From JABMMZ01 sp040386935 (lineage in GTDB: Bacteria; Bacteroidota; Bacteroidia; NS11-12g; UBA955): a DNA stretch of 63,506 nucleotides. The notes below the pieces were generated by a model that ran no database searches, had not been told where the DNA came from, and saw only the letters and a program-made list of their open reading frames with translations. Made by a program: the position numbers and the translations under genes. Of this stretch, positions 18,701 to 26,762 are shown in pieces (position 1 is the stretch's first letter; every line of letters starts with the position of its first letter). The stretch is taken from assembly GCA_040386935.1 (NCBI GenBank), contig JAZKEQ010000041.1:1-63506 (forward strand), given 5' to 3'.

Positions 18701-19857
18701 TTTGTGAGGCCGATACTTTAAAAATAAATTTATCTAATAATGCTTTATTATACAGCGTATTTAAAAACAATGTGCCTTATAGTAATTTCAATGCCAATCA
18801 ATCTTATTCATTCAAAATCGCCCTTAAAGATTCTTTCAAATTTATTGCTTTAGATAATGTAACAGGTTGTAAGGATACCACATTGTTGCGCCCTATTATC
18901 CATAAGAAAGCTTCAATTACCGCCAGTATTATGAATAGAAAAGCTGACTATTGTGAAGGCGAATCGCTATTACTTAAAGGAACCGGTGGCACATATTACA
19001 GCTTCATAAAAAACAATTCAATAATCGGTACTAAATCCTTGAATGATACCTTAACAAATAAGGTTGATGTAGATGCTATATATAAAATAACGGGTGAAGA
19101 CAATAACGGTTGTATCGCTACTTCAGATACGCTAATGATAGTTGCATTGCCTTTGCCTGTTGCCACAATCGCTATAATACCAAATGTATTATGCGAGAAA
19201 GATACCATTGTTATAACAATGGGAACAGGCGTAAAATATGACCTTTTCAAGAATAATATTAATTTATTGAAAGGTATTAGCAACAATCAGTATAAAACAA
19301 ATGTGACAAGCAATGGCGATCAGTTTTATACCATTGCATACACGAATAAAGGGTGTAGTACTGTTTCTCAAAATAGCTCCATACAAGTCAACCCTTTACC
19401 TTCAAAACCTGTTATTAGTGCCTCAGGAGATAACCTTAATGTGAGTGCATCTTCAGGTACAATTGCCTGGTACAGAAATAATCTATTGCTGAGCATTACA
19501 GGCAATATTTTAAATAATGCGCCTAGTGGTGTTTACCGTGTTATGATTACAAGCAATGATGGCTGCAGCAGCACATCAGATAATTACACGCATGTGAATG
19601 TAAGTGTTAAAAAAATTGAAGCAACAGCAATTACTGTCTATCCGAATCCTGCGAACAGTTTATTAAACATCAATTATCAGTCAACCGGCTACCACTTAAC
19701 ACTGTTTAACAGCAATGGCCAGGCAGTGATTACGACTACAGACAACAATGGTTTAACAAGCCTTCAAACTGCGCATTTATCCGAAGGTTTGTATTTGCTT
19801 TATATCACTGCAGCAAATGGAGAATCTGCTGTTATAAAAGTGAGTATTGTAAGATAG
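15712..19857 (+). CDS. Giant T9SS type A cargo protein, second of tandem pair
   Basis: 1381 residues with the same domain order as its upstream neighbour: signal peptide, NHMIGAEIFYTW...YRDCQGIPL module, SdrD-B/Cna-B-like region (GIYGRIYEDQNSNCKYDLGEK), DUF7619-like module (DPNEKTVVPDT...INYDIHFQNTGTDTAIRVVVKDTID), Ig-like repeats and a type A sorting domain (ITVYPNPANSLLNI ... LSEGLYLLYI ... VIKVSIVR). Protein-level similarity to the twin runs through the whole body, but the sorting domains are clearly different in sequence. It is separated from the upstream stop by two bases, so the two are co-transcribed. The function is probably surface adhesion; no ligand can be named. Confidence 0.9.
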   Translation: MNVFFRALIVLLLFNCGLKETKANHMIGAEIFYTWKGGKKYEVTARIYRDCQGIPLTSPSMRVSDYNGIFLQISYTRISIEDVTEICKSATKPCSPSNSSITGLGVELHTFVGTVDFAQAPFDSLVSNSNTCKLYFSMEQCCRTSTTTFSGGNYYVDAMVDICNSGYRNSSPQLKTISSTMPHCNIPMYQNYGGNDFIDYDSLGFELDSAVDDYNSYFSYNGNFSNKIPMTPYCLPATTIACKPTPTAKPPRGFYFDSTTGNIIYTPSNCSEVGAICVKISEYRRDPNNKKKMLLVGFVRRDMTQFVKNISAVNSPPTTSTLSTYKFVTREKSCMTFNTYDARVFNASFDDTTFISVDLPPGATFSYVDSSAREKVGKLCWTVPDSVYLKTQSTTKTVPIFLSITDNHCNWAAMVKKAFYIQILPPDSSGLVKISSFDDKNGNNLKDLKDSSLPVTFRLKDKTSFYYSETDKNGQFSELLGIGNINLSVAKHPYYEIQNNDTTLLIKMDSIHHINFGIYRNPGIYGRIYEDQNSNCKYDLGEKLYSGHKVFTDSNKYVGISDKYGVYYIQAPAGSYKLNSDLKPKQYQINCPNNNSIPLTINSDSVYLNNDFGIAKDTLFEDVSLGINIGRLRRGGTGSVTFHCYNNGYSTRKNIKIMCPLYGSKFSINDGVKNYLPNTLAIIPLDSILPGEKRTIICKFNVHKDSFIAGNKICFSAYFDTTTTQADIVQNNNSSYICRTVDAPHDPNEKTVVPDTFVSILDNTINYDIHFQNTGTDTAIRVVVKDTIDTRYLDLEKFNLNWSDFPCESIISGNIITFIFDDIYLPHLSAAGDKSIAGFNFTLGLKANVKNEKSFDNSAAIFFDYENPIITKKESVNIVSPLSIIKIINKQSCLNESNRIYYNSHINLENNNTTILEISDINGSFANPVILNSKQTSSTNDSITFNVPANFTVAGYTLRLRTTHPATTSIPGSGYMQFSTTAKPSYQVNSNLKNNSICEADTLKINLSNNALLYSVFKNNVPYSNFNANQSYSFKIALKDSFKFIALDNVTGCKDTTLLRPIIHKKASITASIMNRKADYCEGESLLLKGTGGTYYSFIKNNSIIGTKSLNDTLTNKVDVDAIYKITGEDNNGCIATSDTLMIVALPLPVATIAIIPNVLCEKDTIVITMGTGVKYDLFKNNINLLKGISNNQYKTNVTSNGDQFYTIAYTNKGCSTVSQNSSIQVNPLPSKPVISASGDNLNVSASSGTIAWYRNNLLLSITGNILNNAPSGVYRVMITSNDGCSSTSDNYTHVNVSVKKIEATAITVYPNPANSLLNINYQSTGYHLTLFNSNGQAVITTTDNNGLTSLQTAHLSEGLYLLYITAANGESAVIKVSIVR
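19555..19622 (+). repeat. 68-nt exact repeat, copy 2
   Basis: Identical to 15398-15465. Sequence similarity stops abruptly at 19622, at the codons preceding the ITVYPNPA sorting-domain motif. Confidence 0.85.
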
Positions 19858-19976
19858 TAACCTGCTTTATAAACTACAGCTGTATTGGTTTACCGGCCGT
19901 GTGTCTTGTATTGACAACAGCTTGGCGACAGTGATTTTTTTTATCCCCTACTTTTATGCAACTTTGAAGGCTGAAT

Positions 19977-20723
19977 ATGCCCATTTCTGTTATCATAATT
20001 GCTAAAAATGAAGCACACAATCTGAAACGCTCATTGCCCCGCCTGTCATGGTGCAATGACATTGTTTTGATTGATGACAACAGTACAGACCATACAATAG
20101 CTGTTGCAGAAAGTTTTGGCTGCAAAGTATTTTCAAGAACATTTGACGGCTTTGGTACACAAAAACAATTTGCAGTCGGCAAAGCCCAAAATCAATGGGT
20201 TTTGAATATTGACGCAGACGAAGTATTGACTGATGAAGTAATCAAAGAAATAACAACTTTGAATCTTGAAACAACAACTTATGCCGGATATGAAATCCCC
20301 ATCCGACATGTATTTCTTGACCGTGTTTTCAAATATGGCAAAGAAAGCAGATTCTATCACCTGCGATTATTCAATCAACAAAAAGGCAATTTTAATTCAG
20401 CACTTGTTCATGAAAAAGTGGAATTAACAGGCAGCGTTGCAAAATTGGAAAATGTGGTGTTGCACTACAGCTACCGCGACCTCAATCACTATTTTGAAAA
20501 ACTGAATCGCTATACATCCATCGGTGCCGAAAAACTCTTTCAACAGGGAAAATCGCGCAACCTAGTATTAACCATAGGCGCTTTTCCAATCTACTTTTGG
20601 AAACATTATTTTGTGTATGGCAATGTATTGAATGGTAAAGAGGGTTTTATTTGGAGTTACCTGAATGCCTTGTACCATGTGGTGAAATATCTCAAACTGG
20701 GTGAACTAAACAGAAACAAATAA
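19977..20723 (+). CDS. Family 2 glycosyltransferase (WaaE/KdtX-like)
   Basis: 248 residues. GT-A fold start ISVIIIAKNEAHNLKRSL, sugar-nucleotide site IVLIDDNSTDHT, and the metal-binding D-x-D in NIDADEVLTDEV (about residues 79-81). The later segments HEKVELTG and LHYSYRDLNHYFEKLNRYT are typical of the LPS-core glucosyltransferase subgroup (WaaE/KdtX). Predicted to transfer a sugar to lipid A core or another envelope glycan on the cytoplasmic face of the inner membrane. Its stop overlaps the ATG of the deacetylase by one base (TAATG), so the two enzymes are translationally coupled. Confidence 0.87.
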   Translation: MPISVIIIAKNEAHNLKRSLPRLSWCNDIVLIDDNSTDHTIAVAESFGCKVFSRTFDGFGTQKQFAVGKAQNQWVLNIDADEVLTDEVIKEITTLNLETTTYAGYEIPIRHVFLDRVFKYGKESRFYHLRLFNQQKGNFNSALVHEKVELTGSVAKLENVVLHYSYRDLNHYFEKLNRYTSIGAEKLFQQGKSRNLVLTIGAFPIYFWKHYFVYGNVLNGKEGFIWSYLNALYHVVKYLKLGELNRNK

Positions 20724-21433
20724 TGGGACGATTGCGCGTAGTTATGTATCACAAAGTTTCAGAAACTCACAAAGATTTTCTGACAGTGACACAGTCGCAA
20801 TTACACGACCAGCTACAATGGCTGAAACAACAATTTACACCTGTTACATTGCGCCAGGTTGTGGGGCACATAGAACTAGGAGAAGCCTTACCGGATAAAG
20901 CATTACTCATAACATTTGATGATGGCTATGAAAATAATTTCACATTCGCCTACCCGCTTTTCAAACAAATGGGTATTCCCTTCTCTATTTTTTTAATCGG
21001 TGATTGCATCGGCCAAACCATGATGTATGACGGCACAGAACAAAGTTTCTTGTCAGAACATCAACTCGAATTTATGCAGGATTTTGCACAGTATGGTTAT
21101 CACAGCAAGTCGCATAATAATTTGATGCAATTCGAAGAAAAAGATTGGACCAAGGAAATAGCATCAGGAATGGACAGCCTTAAACACCTGCCTGTAACCG
21201 TTGAAAAGGCTTGGGCCTACACCTATGGCAGTTTTCCAAAAAGAGACAAAAATCAGTTTACCACCTTATCCGCTATATTTCAATCGCAGGGTATCAATAC
21301 CGCTTTCAGAATAGGCAATAGAATTAATAAATTACCACTCGAAGAATCATTGGCCATTCAAAGAATTGATGTGCGTGGTGATGAATCATGGTTGAAATTT
21401 AAATTCAAGGTGAAATGGGGCAAACCCCTGTAA
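20723..21433 (+). CDS. Polysaccharide deacetylase (NodB-like)
   Basis: 236 residues. The NodB homology motifs are visible: LLITFDDGYENN (catalytic/metal Asp pair) and the metal-binding HSxxH as YHSKSHNN, followed by a WAYTYGSF segment. It begins with VVMYHKVSE, the usual YHxV opening of this carbohydrate esterase 4 group, and has no obvious signal peptide. It is likely to remove acetyl or other acyl groups from a glycan built with the preceding glycosyltransferase, with which it overlaps by one base. The stop is followed by a short hairpin that merges with the promoter of mazG. Confidence 0.85.
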   Translation: MGRLRVVMYHKVSETHKDFLTVTQSQLHDQLQWLKQQFTPVTLRQVVGHIELGEALPDKALLITFDDGYENNFTFAYPLFKQMGIPFSIFLIGDCIGQTMMYDGTEQSFLSEHQLEFMQDFAQYGYHSKSHNNLMQFEEKDWTKEIASGMDSLKHLPVTVEKAWAYTYGSFPKRDKNQFTTLSAIFQSQGINTAFRIGNRINKLPLEESLAIQRIDVRGDESWLKFKFKVKWGKPL

Positions 21434-21458
21434 AAGCCAAATTATCGGCTTATTTTTG
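21434..21458 (+). terminator. Short terminator hairpin fused to -7 box
   Basis: AAGCC (21434-21438) pairs with GGCTT (21447-21451), immediately followed by ATTTTT. The same T-tract forms TATTTTTG at 21451-21458, a -7 box four bases before the mazG ATG. The stem is only 5 bp, so both readings are tentative. Confidence 0.35.
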
Positions 21459-21462
21459 ACGA

Positions 21463-22233
21463 ATGATAGCTGATACAAGACTTGCCGCATTCAGTCGACT
21501 ACTTACCATTATGGATGAACTGCGCGCCCAATGTCCCTGGGACCGCGAACAAACCACAGAATCACTCCGTCACCTCACCATAGAAGAAACCTATGAACTG
21601 AGTGATGCCATACTGGCAAATGATGCTGAAGAAATCAAAAAAGAACTCGGAGATATATTGCTTCACATTGTTTTTTATGCCAAAATAGGTGAAGAAAAAA
21701 AACAATTCGATATAGAAAGTGTCATCACCCAACTCTGCGAAAAATTGATCAGACGTCATCCGCATATTTATGGCGATGTGGTAGCAGAAAACAGCGACAC
21801 TGTTAAGCAAAACTGGGAACAGATAAAGTTGAAAGAAAAAGGCAACGAAAAAAAATCTGTACTGGCAGGTGTCCCTCAATCGATGCCGGCCCTTGTAAAG
21901 GCTTACCGCATGCAGGAAAAAGCTGCCCAGGTTGGATTTGATTGGGAAAACAAGGAACAGGTATGGGCCAAAGTTGAAGAGGAATTACAGGAATTTAAAA
22001 CAGCCGAAAATAATGAGGAAAAAGAAAATGAGTTGGGCGATGTTTTATTTTCGCTGGTGAACTACGCGCGTTTTTCAAATATCAATCCGGATGATGCCCT
22101 CGAAAAAACCAACAGAAAATTTATCAAGCGTTTTAATTATATAGAATCAAAAGCCGAAGCCGGTCAATTGGATTTGAGAGATGTTGGTTTAGCTAAAATG
22201 GATGAATGGTGGAACGAAGCCAAGAAATTGTAA
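21463..22233 (+). CDS. mazG: Nucleoside triphosphate pyrophosphohydrolase MazG
   Basis: 256 residues, close to the ~260 of E. coli MazG, with two tandem MazG domains. The first contains CPWDREQT and HLTIEETYELSDAI then KKELGDILLHIVFYAKIG; the second contains KVEEELQEFK and NELGDVLFSLVNYARF. The EExxE/ExxD magnesium-binding pattern is intact. The enzyme hydrolyses NTPs to NMP plus pyrophosphate, a house-cleaning function linked to nucleotide-pool quality and stringent-response signalling. The ATG is only four bases after a TATTTTTG box, which suggests a leaderless transcript. Confidence 0.93.
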   Translation: MIADTRLAAFSRLLTIMDELRAQCPWDREQTTESLRHLTIEETYELSDAILANDAEEIKKELGDILLHIVFYAKIGEEKKQFDIESVITQLCEKLIRRHPHIYGDVVAENSDTVKQNWEQIKLKEKGNEKKSVLAGVPQSMPALVKAYRMQEKAAQVGFDWENKEQVWAKVEEELQEFKTAENNEEKENELGDVLFSLVNYARFSNINPDDALEKTNRKFIKRFNYIESKAEAGQLDLRDVGLAKMDEWWNEAKKL

Positions 22234-22293
22234 CGCAAATCCTTGTCGTATAAGGCTTTCCCCGCTATATTTTAAATTTGAAAAATAATAAAT

Positions 22294-22301
22294 TACCTTT
22301 G
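22294..22301 (+). promoter_or_regulatory. -7 box (TACCTTTG) for gcvT
   Basis: TACCTTTG ends 7 nt before the gcvT ATG, predicting a leader of about four bases. A TTTG at 22277-22280 is nearer than the usual -33 spacing. Confidence 0.5.
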
Positions 22302-22308
22302 TAGCTTT

Positions 22309-23403
22309 ATGGACAATACGCAAGCGTTAAAATTAGTAGAACTGAATGACTTACACATCAGTTTGGGTGGCAAAATGGTTCCTTTCGCAGGTTTCAATAT
22401 GCCGGTACAATACAGCAATCTGATTCAGGAGCACATGCAGGTAAGAAACAGTGTTGGCGTGTTTGACGTATCGCACATGGGTGAATTTGTTTTAAAAGGC
22501 GAAAAAGCCCTTGACCTTATTCAGCTTGTTACTAGTAATGATGCTTCAAAATTAACAGACGGAAAGGTACAATACAGTTGCCTTCCAAATAATACCGGTG
22601 GTATAGTAGACGACTTATTGGTTTACAGATTCAATGCCAATGAATACTATCTGGTAGTAAATGCATCGAACATTGAAAAAGACTGGAACTGGATCGCATC
22701 TCACAATACATTTGGAGTGCAAATGGAAAACCTGAGTGATAAGTTGAGCTTATTGGCTGTTCAGGGACCAAATGCCATAAAGGCACTTCAAAAAATAACT
22801 TCCGTAGATTTATCTGCTATGGAATATTACACATTTACAGGTGGCGCCATCGGTGGTTGCGAAGATGTGATTATTTCAAATACAGGCTATACCGGTGCGG
22901 GTGGTTTCGAATTGTATGTTTGGAACAAAGATGCCCGCAAATTATGGGATGCTGTATTTGAAGCAGGTAAAGAATTTGACATAATGCCGGCAGGTTTAGG
23001 TTGTCGCGACACCTTAAGACTTGAAAAAGGATTTTGCTTATACGGCAACGATATCAACGATAGCACCTCACCTATAGAAGCAGGCCTTGGTTGGATTACT
23101 AAATTCAGCAAAGACTTTGTAAATAGCGCCTATCACAAATCATTGAAAGAAAATGGTGTTAGCCGCAAACTGGTAGGATTCGAAATGATTGACAGAGGTA
23201 TTCCTCGTCAACATTACGCCATCAAAAACAGCGAAGGTCAGGTAATAGGTGAAGTAACATCAGGCACACAATCACCGAGTTTGAACAAAGCCATTGGCAT
23301 GGGTTATGTTGAAACAGCCTCTAGCACGCCCGAATCTGAGATCTTTATCGAAGTGCGCGATAAAGCGCTAAAAGCTAAAGTCGTTAAAATTCCATTTTTA
23401 TAA
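22309..23403 (+). CDS. gcvT: Aminomethyltransferase (glycine cleavage T protein)
   Basis: 364 residues, the standard GcvT length. It transfers the aminomethyl carbon of glycine to tetrahydrofolate in the glycine cleavage system, releasing ammonia. Characteristic segments are present: HISLGGKMVPFAGFNMPVQY at the N-terminus, VGVFDVSHMGEF, VQYSCLPNNTGGIVDDLLVYR, the folate-binding NTGYTGAGGFELYV and GLGCRDTLRLEKGFCLYGND. The C-terminal barrel has GEVTSGTQSPSLNKAIGMGYV. The gcvH and gcvP genes are not in the window, so the genes are dispersed, as is common in Bacteroidota. Confidence 0.96.
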   Translation: MDNTQALKLVELNDLHISLGGKMVPFAGFNMPVQYSNLIQEHMQVRNSVGVFDVSHMGEFVLKGEKALDLIQLVTSNDASKLTDGKVQYSCLPNNTGGIVDDLLVYRFNANEYYLVVNASNIEKDWNWIASHNTFGVQMENLSDKLSLLAVQGPNAIKALQKITSVDLSAMEYYTFTGGAIGGCEDVIISNTGYTGAGGFELYVWNKDARKLWDAVFEAGKEFDIMPAGLGCRDTLRLEKGFCLYGNDINDSTSPIEAGLGWITKFSKDFVNSAYHKSLKENGVSRKLVGFEMIDRGIPRQHYAIKNSEGQVIGEVTSGTQSPSLNKAIGMGYVETASSTPESEIFIEVRDKALKAKVVKIPFL

Positions 23404-23410
23404 TTTCCTC

Positions 23411-23439
23411 TTGTTATTCAAACATTTTTACTAAGTTTG
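23411..23439 (+). promoter_or_regulatory. Promoter TTG-N18-TAAGTTTG
   Basis: A TTG -33 element (23411-23413) and TAAGTTTG (23432-23439) lie 18 nt apart. The ATG follows four bases after the box, predicting a leaderless message for the beta-barrel gene. Confidence 0.55.
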
Positions 23440-23443
23440 AATA

Positions 23444-24109
23444 ATGAAAGCTTTATCAACTGTTGTGGGTATATTGATGATGACATCAATGGCCCTTCCA
23501 TTGTCGGCTCAAAAGGAAATTACACCTGTAACCCGCAATGCGCCTTACAGCAAAATGATACATTTTAATCCATTACCGCTTTTTGTCGGGGGATTTGAAA
23601 TGGGTTTTGAGCATGCGACAACGCATAAAGAATCTTTCTATACCCAATTGGGTTATTATACCAGTGAACAAGCAGGTTCACTTGAATTAGCCAATGGCGG
23701 TGGTGGTAATTACGAAAAAATGAATGGATTAAGACTGGAATTGCAGTACCGTTTCTACCGTAAAACCAATAACTATATCAAGAATGTTTTCATTGGTCCG
23801 TATTTCAATTTTAAAACGCTTTCTGCCAATTATGTTGAATCAAACACAGTTTACAATGGACCTCCAACATACACCTATACCACTACAACCACTACTGAAA
23901 AAAGAGCAGCTACAACAGTATCAGTCGGTTATATGATGGGCGTCAGAAAATCCATATTTGAAAATATTTACATGGACTTCTCCTTTGGAGGCGGTATTTA
24001 TTTACCCTTAACCGGTGATTTTCACAAAGAGTTGAATATCCCTTTTGTAAACCCTTACCAGCGTGGTGTTCAGTTCAGAGCCAATTTGGGATTCTGTATT
24101 GCGTTATAA
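23444..24109 (+). CDS. Predicted outer-membrane beta-barrel protein
   Basis: 221 residues with a signal peptide cleaved after LPLSA-Q (about residue 22). The mature sequence alternates hydrophobic and polar residues in strand-length segments (FVGGFEMGFEHATTH, ESFYTQLGYYTS, GLRLELQYRFYRK, NVFIGPYFNFKTL, TTVSVGYMMGVRKSIF, YMDFSFGGGIYLPL, QFRANLGFCIAL) and ends in a hydrophobic strand, as expected for a small 8-10 stranded barrel. Function unknown. Right downstream lies a fragment of a type B T9SS sorting domain that does not belong to this gene. Confidence 0.8.
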   Translation: MKALSTVVGILMMTSMALPLSAQKEITPVTRNAPYSKMIHFNPLPLFVGGFEMGFEHATTHKESFYTQLGYYTSEQAGSLELANGGGGNYEKMNGLRLELQYRFYRKTNNYIKNVFIGPYFNFKTLSANYVESNTVYNGPPTYTYTTTTTTEKRAATTVSVGYMMGVRKSIFENIYMDFSFGGGIYLPLTGDFHKELNIPFVNPYQRGVQFRANLGFCIAL

Positions 24110-24119
24110 TTGATCATGA

Positions 24120-24278
24120 GAAACATCCGACTTAAACAAAGGATGGGATGGTTCTTATAAAAATGCCATTTGCCCTCAGGGAAATTATTTAGTCGTTATT
24201 GAATTCCAATCCGATACCAACTCCAGCAACACCAATCCTAAACAATATTGGAACGGTTTACTGCAATTGCTGAGGTAA
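24120..24278 (+). pseudogene. Remnant of a type B T9SS sorting domain
   Basis: In the frame ending at TAA 24276-24278 the 52 codons after an in-frame TGA (24117-24119) encode GWDGSYKNAICPQGNY and end NGLLQLLR. This aligns with the end of gliding-motility C-terminal domains, e.g. GWDGTYQGKICP ... GVLFLIR in the window's own type B protein (3358-6912). There is no start codon, signal peptide or cargo portion, and the region upstream is occupied by an intact unrelated gene. It is best read as the stub of a deleted cargo gene. Confidence 0.7.
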
Positions 24279-24309
24279 GTGATGAGTATGATATTTCCCT
24301 CTTATCATC

Positions 24310-24317
24310 TACATTTG
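24310..24317 (+). promoter_or_regulatory. -7 box (TACATTTG) 5 nt before ATG
   Basis: TACATTTG precedes the chosen ATG (24323) by five bases. Its position decides against the upstream in-frame TTG at 24248 as the start, because that would lie before the promoter. Confidence 0.5.
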
Positions 24318-24322
24318 TAAGA

Positions 24323-26755
24323 ATGCTCACTAAGTTTTATAGCCTAATGATTTGTGTTTCGGTTTTGTTGTTTTTTTGTAATTGCAATCAAACAAGTCAA
24401 CAAAAATCACCGGACAATACTTCCCTGGAAATTCCGGGATACTACGAGCAGTGGCTGTACATGAAAACCAATGGCAGCAATATATTACCCGATTTATCGC
24501 GGTACAACTGGATGCCTTCAAATATTAAACGCGCCACTTCCAATGCATTACTTTCTGTTGATGAATTGGGACCCGACAATGTTGGAGGTAGAACAAGGGC
24601 TGCTATTGTTGACATCAGCAACCCCAACAGGATAATAGCCGGTGGTGTATCCGGTGGTCTATTTATTTCAGAAGACAAAGGCCAGAAATGGACAGCCATC
24701 AATGATCATCAGCTTACACCCAGTGTTACAGGCATGGATCAGAATCCATTGAACCCCGATATCATTTATTACTGCACAGGCGAAGGAGCAGGTAATAGTG
24801 CCAATATACCCGGTGCAGGTATTTTTAAATCGACTGACCATGGCAAAACATTTTCACAATTGAGCGCAACTAATACTTTGGCATTTACATCGTGTTGGAG
24901 TATTAAATGTTCCCAAAAAGACACCCATGTATTATACGTGGCAACTGATGAGGCTGGTCTCTGGAGAAGCAATGACAGTGGTATTACTTTTACCAAAGTA
25001 TTCGCAACAACTTTAGAGATCAATGATCTTGAAGTATTTCCCAATGGCAGTGTGCTTATTGGTGTAAAAGGATTAGGTGTTTATTATTCAGCAGATGGCA
25101 ATGCAGGTACGTTTTCAAAAATAGCAACCATCGCTTCATCCTCTATTGCGCGTATTGAGTTGGCTTATTGCAAGAATTTTCCTTCTGTTGTTTATGCTGC
25201 AGTATCAGGGCCTGACAATTCATACTATGGCAACTTAAGTAATTTTTATAAGTCGTCAGATGGTGGCAAAACTTTTAAAGAACGCAGCAATCCTGATGGT
25301 GTTGTTACTTTTGGATTTACCTGGTATTGCTTAACCATGACCGTCAAAAACAATGACAGCAATGCCCTATTTATCGCCTCACTCAATGCCGGTTACAGCA
25401 CCGATGGCGGCAATAGCTGGAATTATAGCGTAGACATGCACGCTGATCATCATTTGGCTGTTAATATCAATGACAATGAATTGCTTGTTGGAAATGATGG
25501 TGGTTTATGTCTCTATCAATGGAATGACCTCACCAGCTTTCTTTCATTAAACAACGCATTCAACATTACCCAGTTTTATTCAGGTGCTGTTTCACCCCAT
25601 AATAAAAATTTGATGGGGGGTTGTCAGGATAATGGCACCAGGGAAAGTTATCAGCACATGTCGCAATTCGATCATATTTTTGGTGGTGATGGCGGATATG
25701 CCTATTACCATCAATCCGATCCGGATATAAGATATCTTTCCACTCAAAATGGTTTTGTATACAGAACAAGTTCTAATTTTACAGATATTATTTCGGATTA
25801 TCTTCCCAATACAACAGATCCAAAATGGTTCATTCATCCTTATACCGTAAGCGATTATAACGGTGATTTGATTTGCTATCCCGCCAATAAAAATATTTAT
25901 TTCAGCAAGGATCAGGGATCCTATTTTGAACAATTAGGGAATATCACCACAGGCCGTTTATTTGCCTCTGAATTTTCAGGAAATGATAATCCATCGTTAA
26001 TTACAGGTGGCAACAATTGCCTCATTGCTTTTGATTCTGTTTTAAACACTGTGCCTATTAAGTATAACCATGCTGCAAAATTACCCTATTCTATTCGCAT
26101 CTCCTTTCTGGGTTGTATCAAGATTATTCCGGGCAGCAGAGACAAGGCTTACCTGGCTTATACCAATATTTCGGATTCAGGACGTTTGTATAAAGCCACT
26201 AACTTATTGTCTGCTAATCCTGTATTCAAAAATATCAGCGGTAATTTGCCAAAAGGCTTACCGGTGAACTGGGTAGAATGCGACCCATTGAATCCTGAAA
26301 TGACTTTGTTTGCAGGCACTGATTTGGGATTGTATGTAACGGAAGATGGCGGCATTACCTGGATTAAAGACTCAAGAGTGCCCAGTGTTGTCATTAACAC
26401 AATAAAGATAAGGAATAACCAAAAGGAAATTTATTTTTTCACTCATGGCAGAGGTATATTTAAAGGGCTGATTAATAACAATGCCAATGTAGCCATTCAA
26501 TCCGTGAATAACGGACTACTAGGTATCAGCACTTATCCCAACCCTTGCAGCGATATGTTGAATATAACGGTTGGAAAAGATTATGAGAACGGTCGATACA
26601 CACTTTACAATGTAGCCGGCCAATCAATACTTTCTGGGTTATTAAGTGATACCAAGACAAGCATCTCTATTTCGGCTATTCAACCGGGACGGTATCTACT
26701 TGTGTTATCAAACAACGGCAAACAAGCCGGTCAATCAATCGTCATTGCCCGATAG
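24323..26755 (+). CDS. Beta-propeller (sortilin/YCF48-like) T9SS protein, paralogue A
   Basis: 810 residues from the ATG at 24323, which starts a clean signal sequence (MLTKFYSLMICVSVLLFFCNC). The cysteines at the end resemble a weak lipobox. The mature part is a series of propeller blades with Asp-box-like motifs (SEDKGQKWTAI, SNDSGITFTKV, SSDGGKTFKER, STDGGNSWNY, SKDQGSYFEQL, TEDGGITWIKD), typical of sortilin/Vps10 or sialidase-like folds. A type A sorting domain follows (STYPNPCSDMLNI ... QPGRYLLVLSN ... SIVIAR). A second copy of this gene lies beyond msrA, on the same strand. The ligand is unknown. Confidence 0.88.
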   Translation: MLTKFYSLMICVSVLLFFCNCNQTSQQKSPDNTSLEIPGYYEQWLYMKTNGSNILPDLSRYNWMPSNIKRATSNALLSVDELGPDNVGGRTRAAIVDISNPNRIIAGGVSGGLFISEDKGQKWTAINDHQLTPSVTGMDQNPLNPDIIYYCTGEGAGNSANIPGAGIFKSTDHGKTFSQLSATNTLAFTSCWSIKCSQKDTHVLYVATDEAGLWRSNDSGITFTKVFATTLEINDLEVFPNGSVLIGVKGLGVYYSADGNAGTFSKIATIASSSIARIELAYCKNFPSVVYAAVSGPDNSYYGNLSNFYKSSDGGKTFKERSNPDGVVTFGFTWYCLTMTVKNNDSNALFIASLNAGYSTDGGNSWNYSVDMHADHHLAVNINDNELLVGNDGGLCLYQWNDLTSFLSLNNAFNITQFYSGAVSPHNKNLMGGCQDNGTRESYQHMSQFDHIFGGDGGYAYYHQSDPDIRYLSTQNGFVYRTSSNFTDIISDYLPNTTDPKWFIHPYTVSDYNGDLICYPANKNIYFSKDQGSYFEQLGNITTGRLFASEFSGNDNPSLITGGNNCLIAFDSVLNTVPIKYNHAAKLPYSIRISFLGCIKIIPGSRDKAYLAYTNISDSGRLYKATNLLSANPVFKNISGNLPKGLPVNWVECDPLNPEMTLFAGTDLGLYVTEDGGITWIKDSRVPSVVINTIKIRNNQKEIYFFTHGRGIFKGLINNNANVAIQSVNNGLLGISTYPNPCSDMLNITVGKDYENGRYTLYNVAGQSILSGLLSDTKTSISISAIQPGRYLLVLSNNGKQAGQSIVIAR

Positions 26756-26762
26756 CCTTGTT

